64,000 nucleotides of DNA from an uncultured Oscillospiraceae bacterium. Lineage in GTDB: Bacteria > Bacillota > Clostridia > Oscillospirales > Oscillospiraceae. Position 1 is the first letter of the stretch. The number at the start of each line of letters is the position of its first letter. The position numbers and the translations under genes were made by a program. Positions 6,539-14,603 of the stretch are shown here, piece after piece. Where the stretch lies: NCBI GenBank assembly GCA_934655875.1, contig CAKUHB010000011.1, positions 1-64,000 of the forward strand, read 5' to 3'. The notes under the pieces are model-generated. The model saw nothing but the letters and a program-made list of their open reading frames with translations, was not told the origin of the DNA and did no database searches.

Positions 6539-9480
6539 GAGATGCTTTGACGGTTTCGGCGCTGATCGCGGCGGTTCTGCTGGTGCGGGCGGTATTCAAA
6601 AGCCGCGTGCCGAAGCGGATGGTCTATGCTTTGTGGCTGGTGGTGCTGCTGAAGCTCTGCCTGCCGGGGACGGCGATCTTCCTGCCGGTGCTGCCGGCGG
6701 AAGAATCGATGGCACCGGTGCAGCAAGTCGAGCCAGAAACGCCTGTGCAGGCCACGCCTGCTGTGCAGCAGCCTGCGCAGGCCGTGACGCTGCCGCAGAC
6801 GCCTGTGCAGCAGCCTGTGCAGACGATAACACAGCCGCAGGAAGCGGCAAAGCCGGCAGCAGCGCCGCTCGTGACCGCGCCGGTGCTGCTGGTCTGGTTC
6901 GGCGGCAGTGTGCTGCTGGGGCTTTGGCTGCTTGTCACGTGGCTGGTCTTTACGGTTCGGCTGTATCATGACCGGCAATTGCTTGGCAGGCGCGGGCGGA
7001 CGCGCATTTATGTCTCCGGCAGCGTGAAATCGCCGTGCCTGGCCGGGCTTTTCCCGGCAGTCTATCTGACCGCGGACGTGCCGCAGTCGGACGCGGCGGA
7101 GCTGATCGTGCAGCACGAGCTGACGCATCTGCGGCATCTGGATCCTTTGTGGTCGCTCTGCCGCACGGCGGCGGTCATTATATACTGGTGGAATCCGTTC
7201 ATCTGGCTCGCCGTAATCGTCTCCAAGCGCGACGCAGAGCTGGCGTGCGACGAAGCTGTCGCCGCGACGCTCTCTTCGGAGCAGCGGCTTGCCTACGCGA
7301 GAGCAATTCTGGCGCAGGCCCCGCGCAAGGCGGCGGCCATGAGCCTTGCCGGGCCGCCGGTCAGGGAGCGCATTGTGTTTTTGTCGAAAAAGCAGCGCAC
7401 GAGCGTCCTGTGCGTGCTGCTCGCGCTGCTTCTCACCGTGACGGCTGCCGGGTGCTCGTTTACACGGTTGACGGCCAAAAACGAAGACCCGGAGGCCGCA
7501 CATCAGGAAGCGCTGAAAAGCGTCCTGAAGACCGACGTTTCACTCACGCAGGAGCAGATCGACGCGGTCAACGACGCCTTTACCTATGACACGTCTGGCA
7601 AGGATGAGACGCTCGGGCATTTCGCCGTCAACGGCTTCTTCACCTCGACGTATGAGGACGTGCGCGAGCTGAACCTCAAGGAGTTCCTCGCGTATTTCGG
7701 TGAATGCGGCGAGGAGGATATTTCGGAAGAGGAGTTTGCCCAGCTGAAAGACAAATGGGTCGACTTCAAGGCTGAACGCCTGGAGGATTTCCCGCTGCCG
7801 ATCCACCGCTATCCGGCGTCGGCGGTCGAGGGCGTCCTGCGGCGCTTCGCGGGCATCGGTCTTGCCGATCTCAAGGATATGCAGGAGCCGTTCTCCGGCT
7901 ATACGTATCTGGAAAGCACGGATGCATTCTATAACACCACCAGCGACTATAACCCCGGCGACTTTACCTGCACCTTCGGCTCGATCGACGCGTTCGGGGA
8001 ATATGTGCAGCTCTATGGCCGGTCGAGCCGCTTCCCCGGCGAGGTCATGCTGCGGCTGGAGAAGGACGGCGAAAGCTGGTACATCAAGTCCTTCATCGTT
8101 GAGATCCCGGCAAGCGAACTGCCGCCGGAGACCGCCGTCATAACAGATCCGAGTTACCCGCTCAGTCTTCTTCTCACGCAGGAGACGGCCATGCGGAAGG
8201 ACGCGTCGGACACTGCGGAGCTCTGCGACAGCTGGCCCTTGCAAGAGGGCGAATACGTCCAGGCGCTGACCGAGCAGACGGTGGATGGGGAGCTGTGGTA
8301 TCTGGTCGATTGCACGCCGTTTGACACACCTGCGGACACGCGCGGCTGGGTCAGGGCGGATGTGACTGAGCCGTACACGGTGCGGAACATGTGGGACTGC
8401 ACCGCGCCCCTGTACTTAGTTGACGGCGCGCAGTATTATGACGGGACAGGCGAACACACACTGACGGACGCCGACCCGCGCGGGCCGTACCGCATCACGA
8501 GCTATGATGAAGCGAATTACCGCTACCATCTCAGCGGCACGGGCGGTTCGGAGATCGAGATCGGCGGTCTTGACATGATCCAGTTCCCCGCCCTGCCTTC
8601 GGACGATGCAGAGACGATCGGCTATCAGGTGCAGCAGAAGCTGGCCTATGCGCGCTGGAACCATGCCATGACAGAGGACTATGAGGATCAGATCCGCAGC
8701 TTTGAAGCCGCGGATTACCGCGACGGCTGGGGTGTGGGGCAGTATCCGCACTATTATAAGGCGCTGGCGGATTTCTTCGTCTCCACGCCGGAGCAGCGCG
8801 GCTACCTCGCAGACGACGCAGTCTGGACACGGGACATGATGGCGGACGGACTGATCATGCGGGTGAATATGACGCAGGGCGAAACGGGGATGTCGCTTTA
8901 TTATTCCGTTGTGACGCACGATCTGTGTGTTGCGCCGGATGAGCTGCTGGGCGACGAAAATGAAGCCGTCCTGTCCGCGGCCGAATGGTTCCGGACGAAC
9001 GTCTCTGAAAACAACGACGGCAGGAATCTCTATGCCATGCTGCTGACCAGCTCCTATCGGGATCCGCGGGAGATCGACCTGTCCAAGCTGTTTTATAACG
9101 GCCTTTATGACGACTCCAACGTGATCACCGAGGAGGAGCGCGCAGCCGTCAGTCAGGAAAATCCGCTGGCAGATCATCTGGATCTCATAAAAATCACGCG
9201 CACGCAGATGGACAAGGCGCTGCAAACACTCACAGGTCTCACACTGGACGAAACGGAGAAGGTCGGACTTGACCAGTTTGTGTACTTAAAGGACTTTGAC
9301 GCGTATTATCTGGTACACAGCGACGCGATCGACCCGCGCTGCCGCATGCTCTCGGCCAGCCGGAACGCGGACGGCAGCGTGAACCTCATCTGCAAGCGCG
9401 ACACGGGAAGCGCCGCCGTCCTGCTGCTCCGGACGATCACCGGCTGGCAGATCACGGCGAACGAGCTGTTCCCGGAGTAA
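6532..9480 (+). CDS. BlaR1/MecR1-type M56 family membrane metallopeptidase (copy 2)
   Basis: 982 residues from the ATG at 6532, inside the last codons of blaI. The N-terminal membrane module repeats that of the gene at 3834: two helices, a glutamine/proline-rich linker (repeats of QQPVQ type), HELTH at His195 and a terminal AAGCSF segment near residue 310. The outer domain is longer, about 670 residues. It contains a region that resembles an SH3b fold (YPLSLLLTQETAMRKDAS to RGWVRADV), suggesting binding to cell wall or peptide, and a C-terminal module of unknown type. The ligand is unknown. A tandem duplication with sensor divergence best explains the pair. Confidence 0.85.
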   Translation: MLRDALTVSALIAAVLLVRAVFKSRVPKRMVYALWLVVLLKLCLPGTAIFLPVLPAEESMAPVQQVEPETPVQATPAVQQPAQAVTLPQTPVQQPVQTITQPQEAAKPAAAPLVTAPVLLVWFGGSVLLGLWLLVTWLVFTVRLYHDRQLLGRRGRTRIYVSGSVKSPCLAGLFPAVYLTADVPQSDAAELIVQHELTHLRHLDPLWSLCRTAAVIIYWWNPFIWLAVIVSKRDAELACDEAVAATLSSEQRLAYARAILAQAPRKAAAMSLAGPPVRERIVFLSKKQRTSVLCVLLALLLTVTAAGCSFTRLTAKNEDPEAAHQEALKSVLKTDVSLTQEQIDAVNDAFTYDTSGKDETLGHFAVNGFFTSTYEDVRELNLKEFLAYFGECGEEDISEEEFAQLKDKWVDFKAERLEDFPLPIHRYPASAVEGVLRRFAGIGLADLKDMQEPFSGYTYLESTDAFYNTTSDYNPGDFTCTFGSIDAFGEYVQLYGRSSRFPGEVMLRLEKDGESWYIKSFIVEIPASELPPETAVITDPSYPLSLLLTQETAMRKDASDTAELCDSWPLQEGEYVQALTEQTVDGELWYLVDCTPFDTPADTRGWVRADVTEPYTVRNMWDCTAPLYLVDGAQYYDGTGEHTLTDADPRGPYRITSYDEANYRYHLSGTGGSEIEIGGLDMIQFPALPSDDAETIGYQVQQKLAYARWNHAMTEDYEDQIRSFEAADYRDGWGVGQYPHYYKALADFFVSTPEQRGYLADDAVWTRDMMADGLIMRVNMTQGETGMSLYYSVVTHDLCVAPDELLGDENEAVLSAAEWFRTNVSENNDGRNLYAMLLTSSYRDPREIDLSKLFYNGLYDDSNVITEEERAAVSQENPLADHLDLIKITRTQMDKALQTLTGLTLDETEKVGLDQFVYLKDFDAYYLVHSDAIDPRCRMLSASRNADGSVNLICKRDTGSAAVLLLRTITGWQITANELFPE

Positions 9481-9495
9481 GAAAGGAAACCACAC

Positions 9496-10164
9496 ATGCA
9501 GACCATTTGGATCATTGACGATGACGCCGCGATCGGCGATCTGGAACAGGAGCTGCTGGAGCGCGCGGGCTATGCCGTGCGGCGCGCCTACTCTGGGACG
9601 GAAGCGCTGCTGCTTCTGAAGGACAGCCGCCCCGATCTGGTTCTGCTCGATCTGATGCTGCCGGGGCTATCCGGCGAGGAAGTTCTGCCGCAGCTGCGGG
9701 GGATCCCGGTCATCGTTGTCAGCGCGAAGGCCGCCGTGCAGGATAAGGTCGGGCTGCTGCTCGGCGGCGCGGCGGATTATCTCACCAAGCCGTTTGACAC
9801 GGCGGAGCTGCTCGCGCGCGTGGCCGTGCGGCTGCGGGAGCATGCGGCGTCTTCGCCCGGCTGCGTCTATACCTGCGGCCGGCTTTCGCTCGACACGGCT
9901 TCGCACACGGTGCTTGCTGCGGGCGAAGCGGTCCTGCTGACACGGACGGAGTATGCCATTTTGAAGCTTCTGATGCAGAATCCGGGGCAGGTGCTGGCGA
10001 AGTCTGTCCTACTCGACCGCATCAGCGCCGATACGCCGGACTGCACGGAAAATTCGCTCAAAACCCATATCAGCAATCTGCGTGGCAAGCTGCGGGACGC
10101 GGCCGGCTGGGACTATGTGGAGGCAGTCTGGGGCATCGGTTTTCGCCTGAAGCCGGAATCTTAA
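9496..10164 (+). CDS. OmpR/PhoB-family response regulator
   Basis: 222 residues, 15 nt after the M56 gene, with GAAAGGAAA upstream. The receiver domain (1-115) has acidic residues D8-D10, phospho-acceptor Asp52 (VLLDLMLPG) and Lys98 in TKPF. The winged-helix DNA-binding domain (about 128-222) ends in the family motif VEAVWGIGFRLKPES. Its partner is very probably the histidine kinase at 11995, with the ABC transporter between them, a layout known for antimicrobial-peptide detoxification modules. Direct repeats TCTTAACCGTTT just behind the gene are its probable binding sites. Confidence 0.9.
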   Translation: MQTIWIIDDDAAIGDLEQELLERAGYAVRRAYSGTEALLLLKDSRPDLVLLDLMLPGLSGEEVLPQLRGIPVIVVSAKAAVQDKVGLLLGGAADYLTKPFDTAELLARVAVRLREHAASSPGCVYTCGRLSLDTASHTVLAAGEAVLLTRTEYAILKLLMQNPGQVLAKSVLLDRISADTPDCTENSLKTHISNLRGKLRDAAGWDYVEAVWGIGFRLKPES

Positions 10165-10216
10165 CCGTTTCTGGAAGCTTTTCTTAACCGTTTTCTTGAC
10201 CTTTGCCTGATAGTAT
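10159..10216 (+). promoter_or_regulatory. Direct-repeat response-regulator site and promoter before the ABC genes
   Basis: TCTTAACCGTTT occurs at 10159-10170 and exactly again at 10182-10193, 23 bp apart (about two helical turns). A -10-like TAGTAT follows at 10211-10216 with no good -35 element. This fits an activator-dependent promoter bound by an OmpR-type regulator. Confidence 0.6.
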
Positions 10217-10245
10217 ACGGGCGATCAAGCAAAGGAGGTACTTCA

Positions 10246-11160
10246 ATGGAATACGTGCTTGAAACAACTGCGCTTTGCAAGCGCTACCGGGACTTCACAG
10301 CGCTGCATGGTCTGGATATGCACATCCCCAAGGGTTCCATTTATGGTTTCGTTGGGCGCAACGGCGCTGGCAAAACGACGCTTATCCGGCTCATCTGCGG
10401 TTTGCAGGCGCCGACCAGCGGGAGCTTCACGCTCTACGGCGTGAAGCATACCGACGCCGCGATCGGGCGCTGTCGCCGCAGAATGGGCGCGGTGGTAGAA
10501 AGCCCGGCGATCTATCCGGATATGACTGCAGAGGAAAACCTGCGCCAGCAGATGCTTGTGCTTGGGCTTCCGTCCGACGATGGGCTCCAGGCGCTCCTGC
10601 ATCTGGTGGGACTCGGCGATACCGGGCGGAAACGGGTAAAAAACTTTTCCCTCGGCATGCGGCAGCGGCTGGGCATTGCTGTGGCACTGGCAGGAAATCC
10701 CGATTTTCTGGTACTTGACGAGCCGGTCAACGGCCTTGACCCGGAAGGAATCATCGAGATGCGCGAGCTGATCCTGACGCTCAACCGCGAGCATGGGATC
10801 ACAGTCCTCATTTCCAGCCACATTCTCGACGAGCTGTCAAGGCTGGCCACCCACTATGGCTTTATTGACGGCGGACATATGATCCGGGAAATGCGGGCGG
10901 AGGAGCTGGAAGCACACTGCCGCAAGTGCGTCTGCATCGAAGTCAGCGACACAAAGGTACTGACCCGCGTGCTGGACACCATGCGCGCCGAATACCGCAT
11001 CACGGACGATTCTCACGCGGATATCTACACCGAGCTTCCCGTGACAGAGCTTGTATTGGCGCTGGCAGAAAACCACTGCACAGTGCGCAGCATCAAAGAA
11101 CGCGGAGAAAGTCTCGAGAGCTTCTATATGAATCTGATTGGAGGTGCGCGCCATGCGTAA
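10246..11160 (+). CDS. ABC transporter ATP-binding protein, bacitracin/lantibiotic type
   Basis: 304 residues with AAAGGAGG ahead of the ATG. It shows Walker A GRNGAGKTTL (about residues 38-47), signature LGMRQRLGIA, and Walker B FLVLDEPVNGLDPEG. The C-terminal 80 residues are the extra domain typical of BcrA/EcsA-like ATPases. It powers the permease encoded by the next gene, which overlaps by 8 nt. The two-component genes on both sides suggest that the transporter serves in peptide-antibiotic sensing or removal; the substrate is inferred. Confidence 0.88.
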   Translation: MEYVLETTALCKRYRDFTALHGLDMHIPKGSIYGFVGRNGAGKTTLIRLICGLQAPTSGSFTLYGVKHTDAAIGRCRRRMGAVVESPAIYPDMTAEENLRQQMLVLGLPSDDGLQALLHLVGLGDTGRKRVKNFSLGMRQRLGIAVALAGNPDFLVLDEPVNGLDPEGIIEMRELILTLNREHGITVLISSHILDELSRLATHYGFIDGGHMIREMRAEELEAHCRKCVCIEVSDTKVLTRVLDTMRAEYRITDDSHADIYTELPVTELVLALAENHCTVRSIKERGESLESFYMNLIGGARHA

Positions 11161-11983
11161 ATTGCTCCGGGCGAATTTTTCCCGTCTGCGGCACGACCGT
11201 GCGTTCTGGCTGCTGATGACGCTGATGGCGTTCTTCGGCATTTCCATGTCGATCGTCAATGCTGTCCATGCCCGACAGGACGGCGAGATCTGGGTCATGG
11301 ATTACACGCTGCTCATCTATATCATTCTTGCGCCGATCCTGAACGCGGTTCTGGTCGCACTGTTCATCGGAAATGACTACTCCAGCGGCACCATGCGCAA
11401 CAAGCTCATCGCCGGCCACCGGCGCAGCTGCATCTATCTGGCTGATCTGCTGGTCTGCTGCTGCGCCGGGATCTGCCTGTGTCTGGCCTTTTTCCTCCCG
11501 CAGGCAGGTCTCGGACTGCTGCTGAAGGGAGAATTGAATGTCGCCCCGACCGCACTGCTTGCCTATATCGGGATGAGCTTTGCACTGATCCTTGCTTTTA
11601 CGGCGCTTTTCACACTGATCGCCATGCTGTGCCAGAACAAGGCACACACGACGGCAGGCTGCATTCTGCTGGCTTTTGCCTTGCTGTTCGCCGGTGTCTA
11701 CATCTCCTCTACGCTGGACGAGCCGGAGTACCTGTCTGCATATTCCTTTACCGAGAATGGCGTAACCGTAGACGAACCGGAACAGAAAAACCCCTATTAC
11801 ATCAGCGGTACAAAGCGGCAGGTCTATGAATTTCTGCTGGATCTCCTGCCGGGTGGACAGGTAATCCAGATCAGCGAGATGGGCGCGCAAAAGCCGGCGA
11901 TGCTTGTGCTGTATGATGGACTCATTCTGCTTCTGGTAACCGGGTTCGGAATGATCTTCTTCCGGCGCAGAGATTTAAGATAA
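11153..11983 (+). CDS. ABC transporter permease (ABC-2 type)
   Basis: 276 residues; the start ATG at 11153 has GGAGG 9 nt upstream and lies within the end of the ATPase gene. Six hydrophobic segments are visible: AFWLLMTLMAFFGISM near the N-terminus, LLIYIILAPILNAVLVALFIG, LADLLVCCCAGICLCLAFFLP, LLAYIGMSFALILAFTALFT, the TTAGCILLAFALLFAGVYI segment, and a last helix near the end. An extracellular stretch before the last helix holds YSFTENGVTVDEPEQ. It pairs with the ATPase at 10246, most likely as a homodimeric export or removal system. Confidence 0.82.
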   Translation: MRKLLRANFSRLRHDRAFWLLMTLMAFFGISMSIVNAVHARQDGEIWVMDYTLLIYIILAPILNAVLVALFIGNDYSSGTMRNKLIAGHRRSCIYLADLLVCCCAGICLCLAFFLPQAGLGLLLKGELNVAPTALLAYIGMSFALILAFTALFTLIAMLCQNKAHTTAGCILLAFALLFAGVYISSTLDEPEYLSAYSFTENGVTVDEPEQKNPYYISGTKRQVYEFLLDLLPGGQVIQISEMGAQKPAMLVLYDGLILLLVTGFGMIFFRRRDLR

Positions 11984-11994
11984 GGAGTCTGTAT

Positions 11995-12885
11995 ATGGAG
12001 CTTTGGAGTATCGTTCTGGCTGCCGCGCTCGCACTGGTGAGCATTGGACTGCTGGCGGCGCTGCTTTCACTGCGCGCCGCGCTGAAAGAGACCGCACTGG
12101 AGCTGGATGAAAAGCTCCGCACAGACACCAATACCCTGATCTCCATTTCCACCGGCGATCAAGCCGCCCGCGCGCTTGCCGCGCAGATCAATGTTCAGCT
12201 CCGGGCGCTCCGCAAGGAGCGCCTGCGGCTGCAGCAGGGCGACCATGCCCTACAGGACGCTGTGACCAATCTCTCGCACGACCTGCGCACACCGCTGACG
12301 GCCATCTGCGGGTATCTCGACCTTCTCGATCAGGAGCCGCACACCGAAAACGCCCGGCGCTATCTCGCCGTCATCCGCGAGCGCACCGGCGCCATGCGTG
12401 CCATGACGCAGGAGCTGTTCCAATATTCTCTCGTCAGCTCCACCGCCGACGCACTGACGCCGCAGGCGGTCTGCGTCAACAGCATTCTGGAGCAGAGCCT
12501 TGCGGGGTTTTACGGTGTTCTGTCCGCCCGCGGCATCACGCCGGAGATCGAGCTGCCGGAGGAACCGGTCGTGCGGCAGCTGGACGCCGCCGCGCTGCGG
12601 CGGGTCTTTGACAATATCCTGAGCAACGCTGCAAAGTACACGGACGGCGATCTGTCCGTCCGCCTGACGCAAGATGGCCGCGTCACGATCGCCAACCGCG
12701 CGCAGAAACTTGACCGCGTGCAGGCCGGGCGGCTGTTTGAGCGCTTTTTCACCGTGGAGACCGCCAGCGGCTCCACCGGTCTCGGCCTGTCCATCGCAAA
12801 GCTGCTGACAGAAAAAATGGGCGGCCGCATCTCGGCAGCCTATGAAAACGAGACCCTGCAGGTCTTTGTGGAATTTCCGCAATGA
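11995..12885 (+). CDS. Sensor histidine kinase
   Basis: 296 residues. One N-terminal membrane helix (about residues 4-27) is followed by a short linker, the dimerisation/phosphorylation helix NLSHDLRTPLTAICGYL with His95, and an ATPase domain with N-box NILSNAAKYTDG and G-box TGLGLSIAKLL. There is no sizeable extracellular sensor, so, like BceS-type kinases, it probably reads the state of the ABC transporter encoded next to it. It ends the operon; a strong terminator follows. It is presumed to phosphorylate the regulator at 9496. Confidence 0.9.
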   Translation: MELWSIVLAAALALVSIGLLAALLSLRAALKETALELDEKLRTDTNTLISISTGDQAARALAAQINVQLRALRKERLRLQQGDHALQDAVTNLSHDLRTPLTAICGYLDLLDQEPHTENARRYLAVIRERTGAMRAMTQELFQYSLVSSTADALTPQAVCVNSILEQSLAGFYGVLSARGITPEIELPEEPVVRQLDAAALRRVFDNILSNAAKYTDGDLSVRLTQDGRVTIANRAQKLDRVQAGRLFERFFTVETASGSTGLGLSIAKLLTEKMGGRISAAYENETLQVFVEFPQ

Positions 12886-12891
12886 CCGCGC

Positions 12892-12928
12892 AAACCGCCG
12901 GAAACGATGTCCGTTTCCGGCGGTTTTT
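12892..12928 (+). terminator. Terminator of the two-component/ABC operon
   Basis: The 14-bp perfect stem AAACCGCCGGAAAC/GTTTCCGGCGGTTT is followed by a T-run. Confidence 0.9.
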
Positions 12929-12967
12929 CTCTTGTATAAAAAATTATACAAAATTAAAGAAAAAGAT

Positions 12968-12996
12968 TGACATCCGCAGAAGATGGTGATATAAAA
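12968..12996 (+). promoter_or_regulatory. Sigma-A promoter of the RidA operon
   Basis: TTGACA at 12968-12973 and TATAAA at 12991-12996 with a 17-bp spacer, about 45 nt before the RidA start. Confidence 0.75.
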
Positions 12997-13039
12997 AGAT
13001 ATATAGAGAAAGAAAAAAATATACAATCAGGAGGGCGGC

Positions 13040-13435
13040 ATGGAAGCGGTAACACTGCGCACAAAGCGGGAAAACAAGGGGCACTATGTGCCGGGGATGA
13101 TCTCCAACGGAATGCTGTATATCTCGGGGCAGCTGTCGCTGGATCCGGACACGGGGAAGGTCGCGGAGGGCGATATCCGCGCGCACATGCGGCAGGCGCT
13201 CGGGAACATGGACGCCGTGCTGCGCGAAGCCGGTCTGACGCGGGAAACCGTCGTGCAGTGCCGGATCTATCTTGTCGGCATGGACAACTGGGACGCGGCG
13301 AACGAGGAATACGCCGCCTTCTTCGGCGCGCACCGTCCCGCCAGAATCATCGTGTCGGTCAGTGAGCTTCATTTCGGCTGTCTGGTCGAGATCGAAGCCG
13401 TCGCGGAATGCACGCAGAAGGGAGAAGCCGTATGA
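13040..13435 (+). CDS. ridA: RidA family enamine/imine deaminase
   Basis: 131 residues with GGAGGGCGGC before the ATG. It covers the whole YjgF/YER057c/UK114 fold. NKGHYVPGMISNGMLYISGQL opens the protein, and the signature CRIYLVGMDNWDAANEEYAAFF contains the arginine that holds the substrate carboxylate. RidA proteins hydrolyse reactive 2-aminoacrylate or related imines released by PLP enzymes to ketoacids and ammonia. The stop overlaps the start of the next gene (ATGA), which encodes a PLP enzyme that could produce such an intermediate, so local detoxification is a plausible role. Confidence 0.88.
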   Translation: MEAVTLRTKRENKGHYVPGMISNGMLYISGQLSLDPDTGKVAEGDIRAHMRQALGNMDAVLREAGLTRETVVQCRIYLVGMDNWDAANEEYAAFFGAHRPARIIVSVSELHFGCLVEIEAVAECTQKGEAV

Positions 13436-14544
13436 TCACATCCCCGTATTCCTATCTGGAAACACCGAGTCTGCTCATTGACAACGATATCGCGCTTGCC
13501 AATATCGCCATGATGCAGAAAAAGGCGGATTCTCTCGGGCTGAAGCTGCGGCCGCACATCAAGACGCACCGCATGCCGTATTTTGCAAAGCTGCAAATGG
13601 AAGCCGGTGCGTGCGGCATTGCCTGCGCGAAGATCGGCGAAGCCGAGGTCATGGCTGACAACGGGATCGGCGACATTTTCATCGCCAACGAGGTCATCGG
13701 CGAGGACAAATATGAGCGGCTCAAGGCGCTGCACCGCCGCGTCCACGTGCGGATCGGCATTGACAATGAAGTGCAGCTGGCGCAGATGGAGAAGGTCTTC
13801 GCCACCGAGGCCCGGCCGCTGGAGGTTCTGATCGAATATGAGGTCGGCGAGGTGCGGACGGGCGTCACCAGTGATGAACAGCTGACCCGGCTCGTGAACG
13901 CCATTCAAAGCAGCAAGCGTGTCGTTCTGAAGGGGATCTTCTCCCACGAGGGGCATACGTATAAGGCAGACAGCGTCGCCGACTGCTGCGCCAAGGCGCA
14001 GGTGGCCTATGCGAAGACCGTGCGCGCGGCAGAGCTTATCCGCAGTCTCGGTGCGGACATTGACACGGTCAGCATCGGCGCGACGCCCTCGGTCATGAAC
14101 GGGAGCAGCTTCGAGGGCATCACGGAGCTGCGGCTGGGAACATATATCTTCTTTGACGTCGGCCAGTCGAATGCGATCCACGATTTCAGTCACTGCGCGG
14201 CCACCGTTCTGGCGTCCGTCATCTCCAAGCCGGAGGGCAACCGCGTCGTACTGGACACGGGTGCAAAGGCGCTCGTGTCCCAGAACCGGCCGACCGGCAT
14301 CTGCGCGACGGCAGGCTTCGGCGCGATCAAGGGCGCGGAGGATATCACCATTGAGAACCTGTTTGACGAGCACGGCATCTTGAACAGCGAGAAATTCAAA
14401 AATCTCGTCAGCGTCGGAGACAAGATCGAGGTCATCCCGAGCCATGTCTGCCCCACGGTCAACCTGTATGACACGGCCTATCTCGTCTCTAACGGAAAGG
14501 TGATCCGGACGCTCCCCATCGCGTGCAGAGGAAAATCAAGATAA
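13432..14544 (+). CDS. D-threonine aldolase/D-serine dehydratase-like PLP enzyme
   Basis: 370 residues from the ATG at 13432. The N-terminal alanine-racemase-type barrel carries the PLP lysine Lys44 in RPHIKTHRMPY and the motif ACGIACAKIGEAEVM. The C-terminal domain has the zinc ligands His338 and Cys340 in IPSHVCPTVNLYD, as in DSD1-type enzymes. Expected reactions are cleavage of D-threonine to glycine and acetaldehyde, or dehydration of D-serine to pyruvate via aminoacrylate. Co-translation with RidA favours an imine-releasing activity such as the dehydratase. Which D-amino acid it uses cannot be told from the sequence. Confidence 0.85.
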   Translation: MITSPYSYLETPSLLIDNDIALANIAMMQKKADSLGLKLRPHIKTHRMPYFAKLQMEAGACGIACAKIGEAEVMADNGIGDIFIANEVIGEDKYERLKALHRRVHVRIGIDNEVQLAQMEKVFATEARPLEVLIEYEVGEVRTGVTSDEQLTRLVNAIQSSKRVVLKGIFSHEGHTYKADSVADCCAKAQVAYAKTVRAAELIRSLGADIDTVSIGATPSVMNGSSFEGITELRLGTYIFFDVGQSNAIHDFSHCAATVLASVISKPEGNRVVLDTGAKALVSQNRPTGICATAGFGAIKGAEDITIENLFDEHGILNSEKFKNLVSVGDKIEVIPSHVCPTVNLYDTAYLVSNGKVIRTLPIACRGKSR

Positions 14545-14550
14545 CAGGCC

Positions 14551-14594
14551 AAAACGCCCTGTACTGCTGTTCATTCAGCGGTACAGGGCGTTTT
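14551..14594. terminator. Bidirectional terminator between convergent genes
   Basis: The 14-bp perfect stem AAAACGCCCTGTAC/GTACAGGGCGTTTT has A-runs and T-runs on both sides and separates the plus-strand PLP enzyme from the minus-strand gene at 14604. Confidence 0.88.
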
Positions 14595-14603
14595 CTATTG
14601 GCT

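Noticed and set aside
3834..9480. Beta-lactam resistance operon (blaR1-blaI-blaZ)
   Set aside because: No beta-lactamase or penicillin-binding sensor domain is present; only the signalling architecture is shared.
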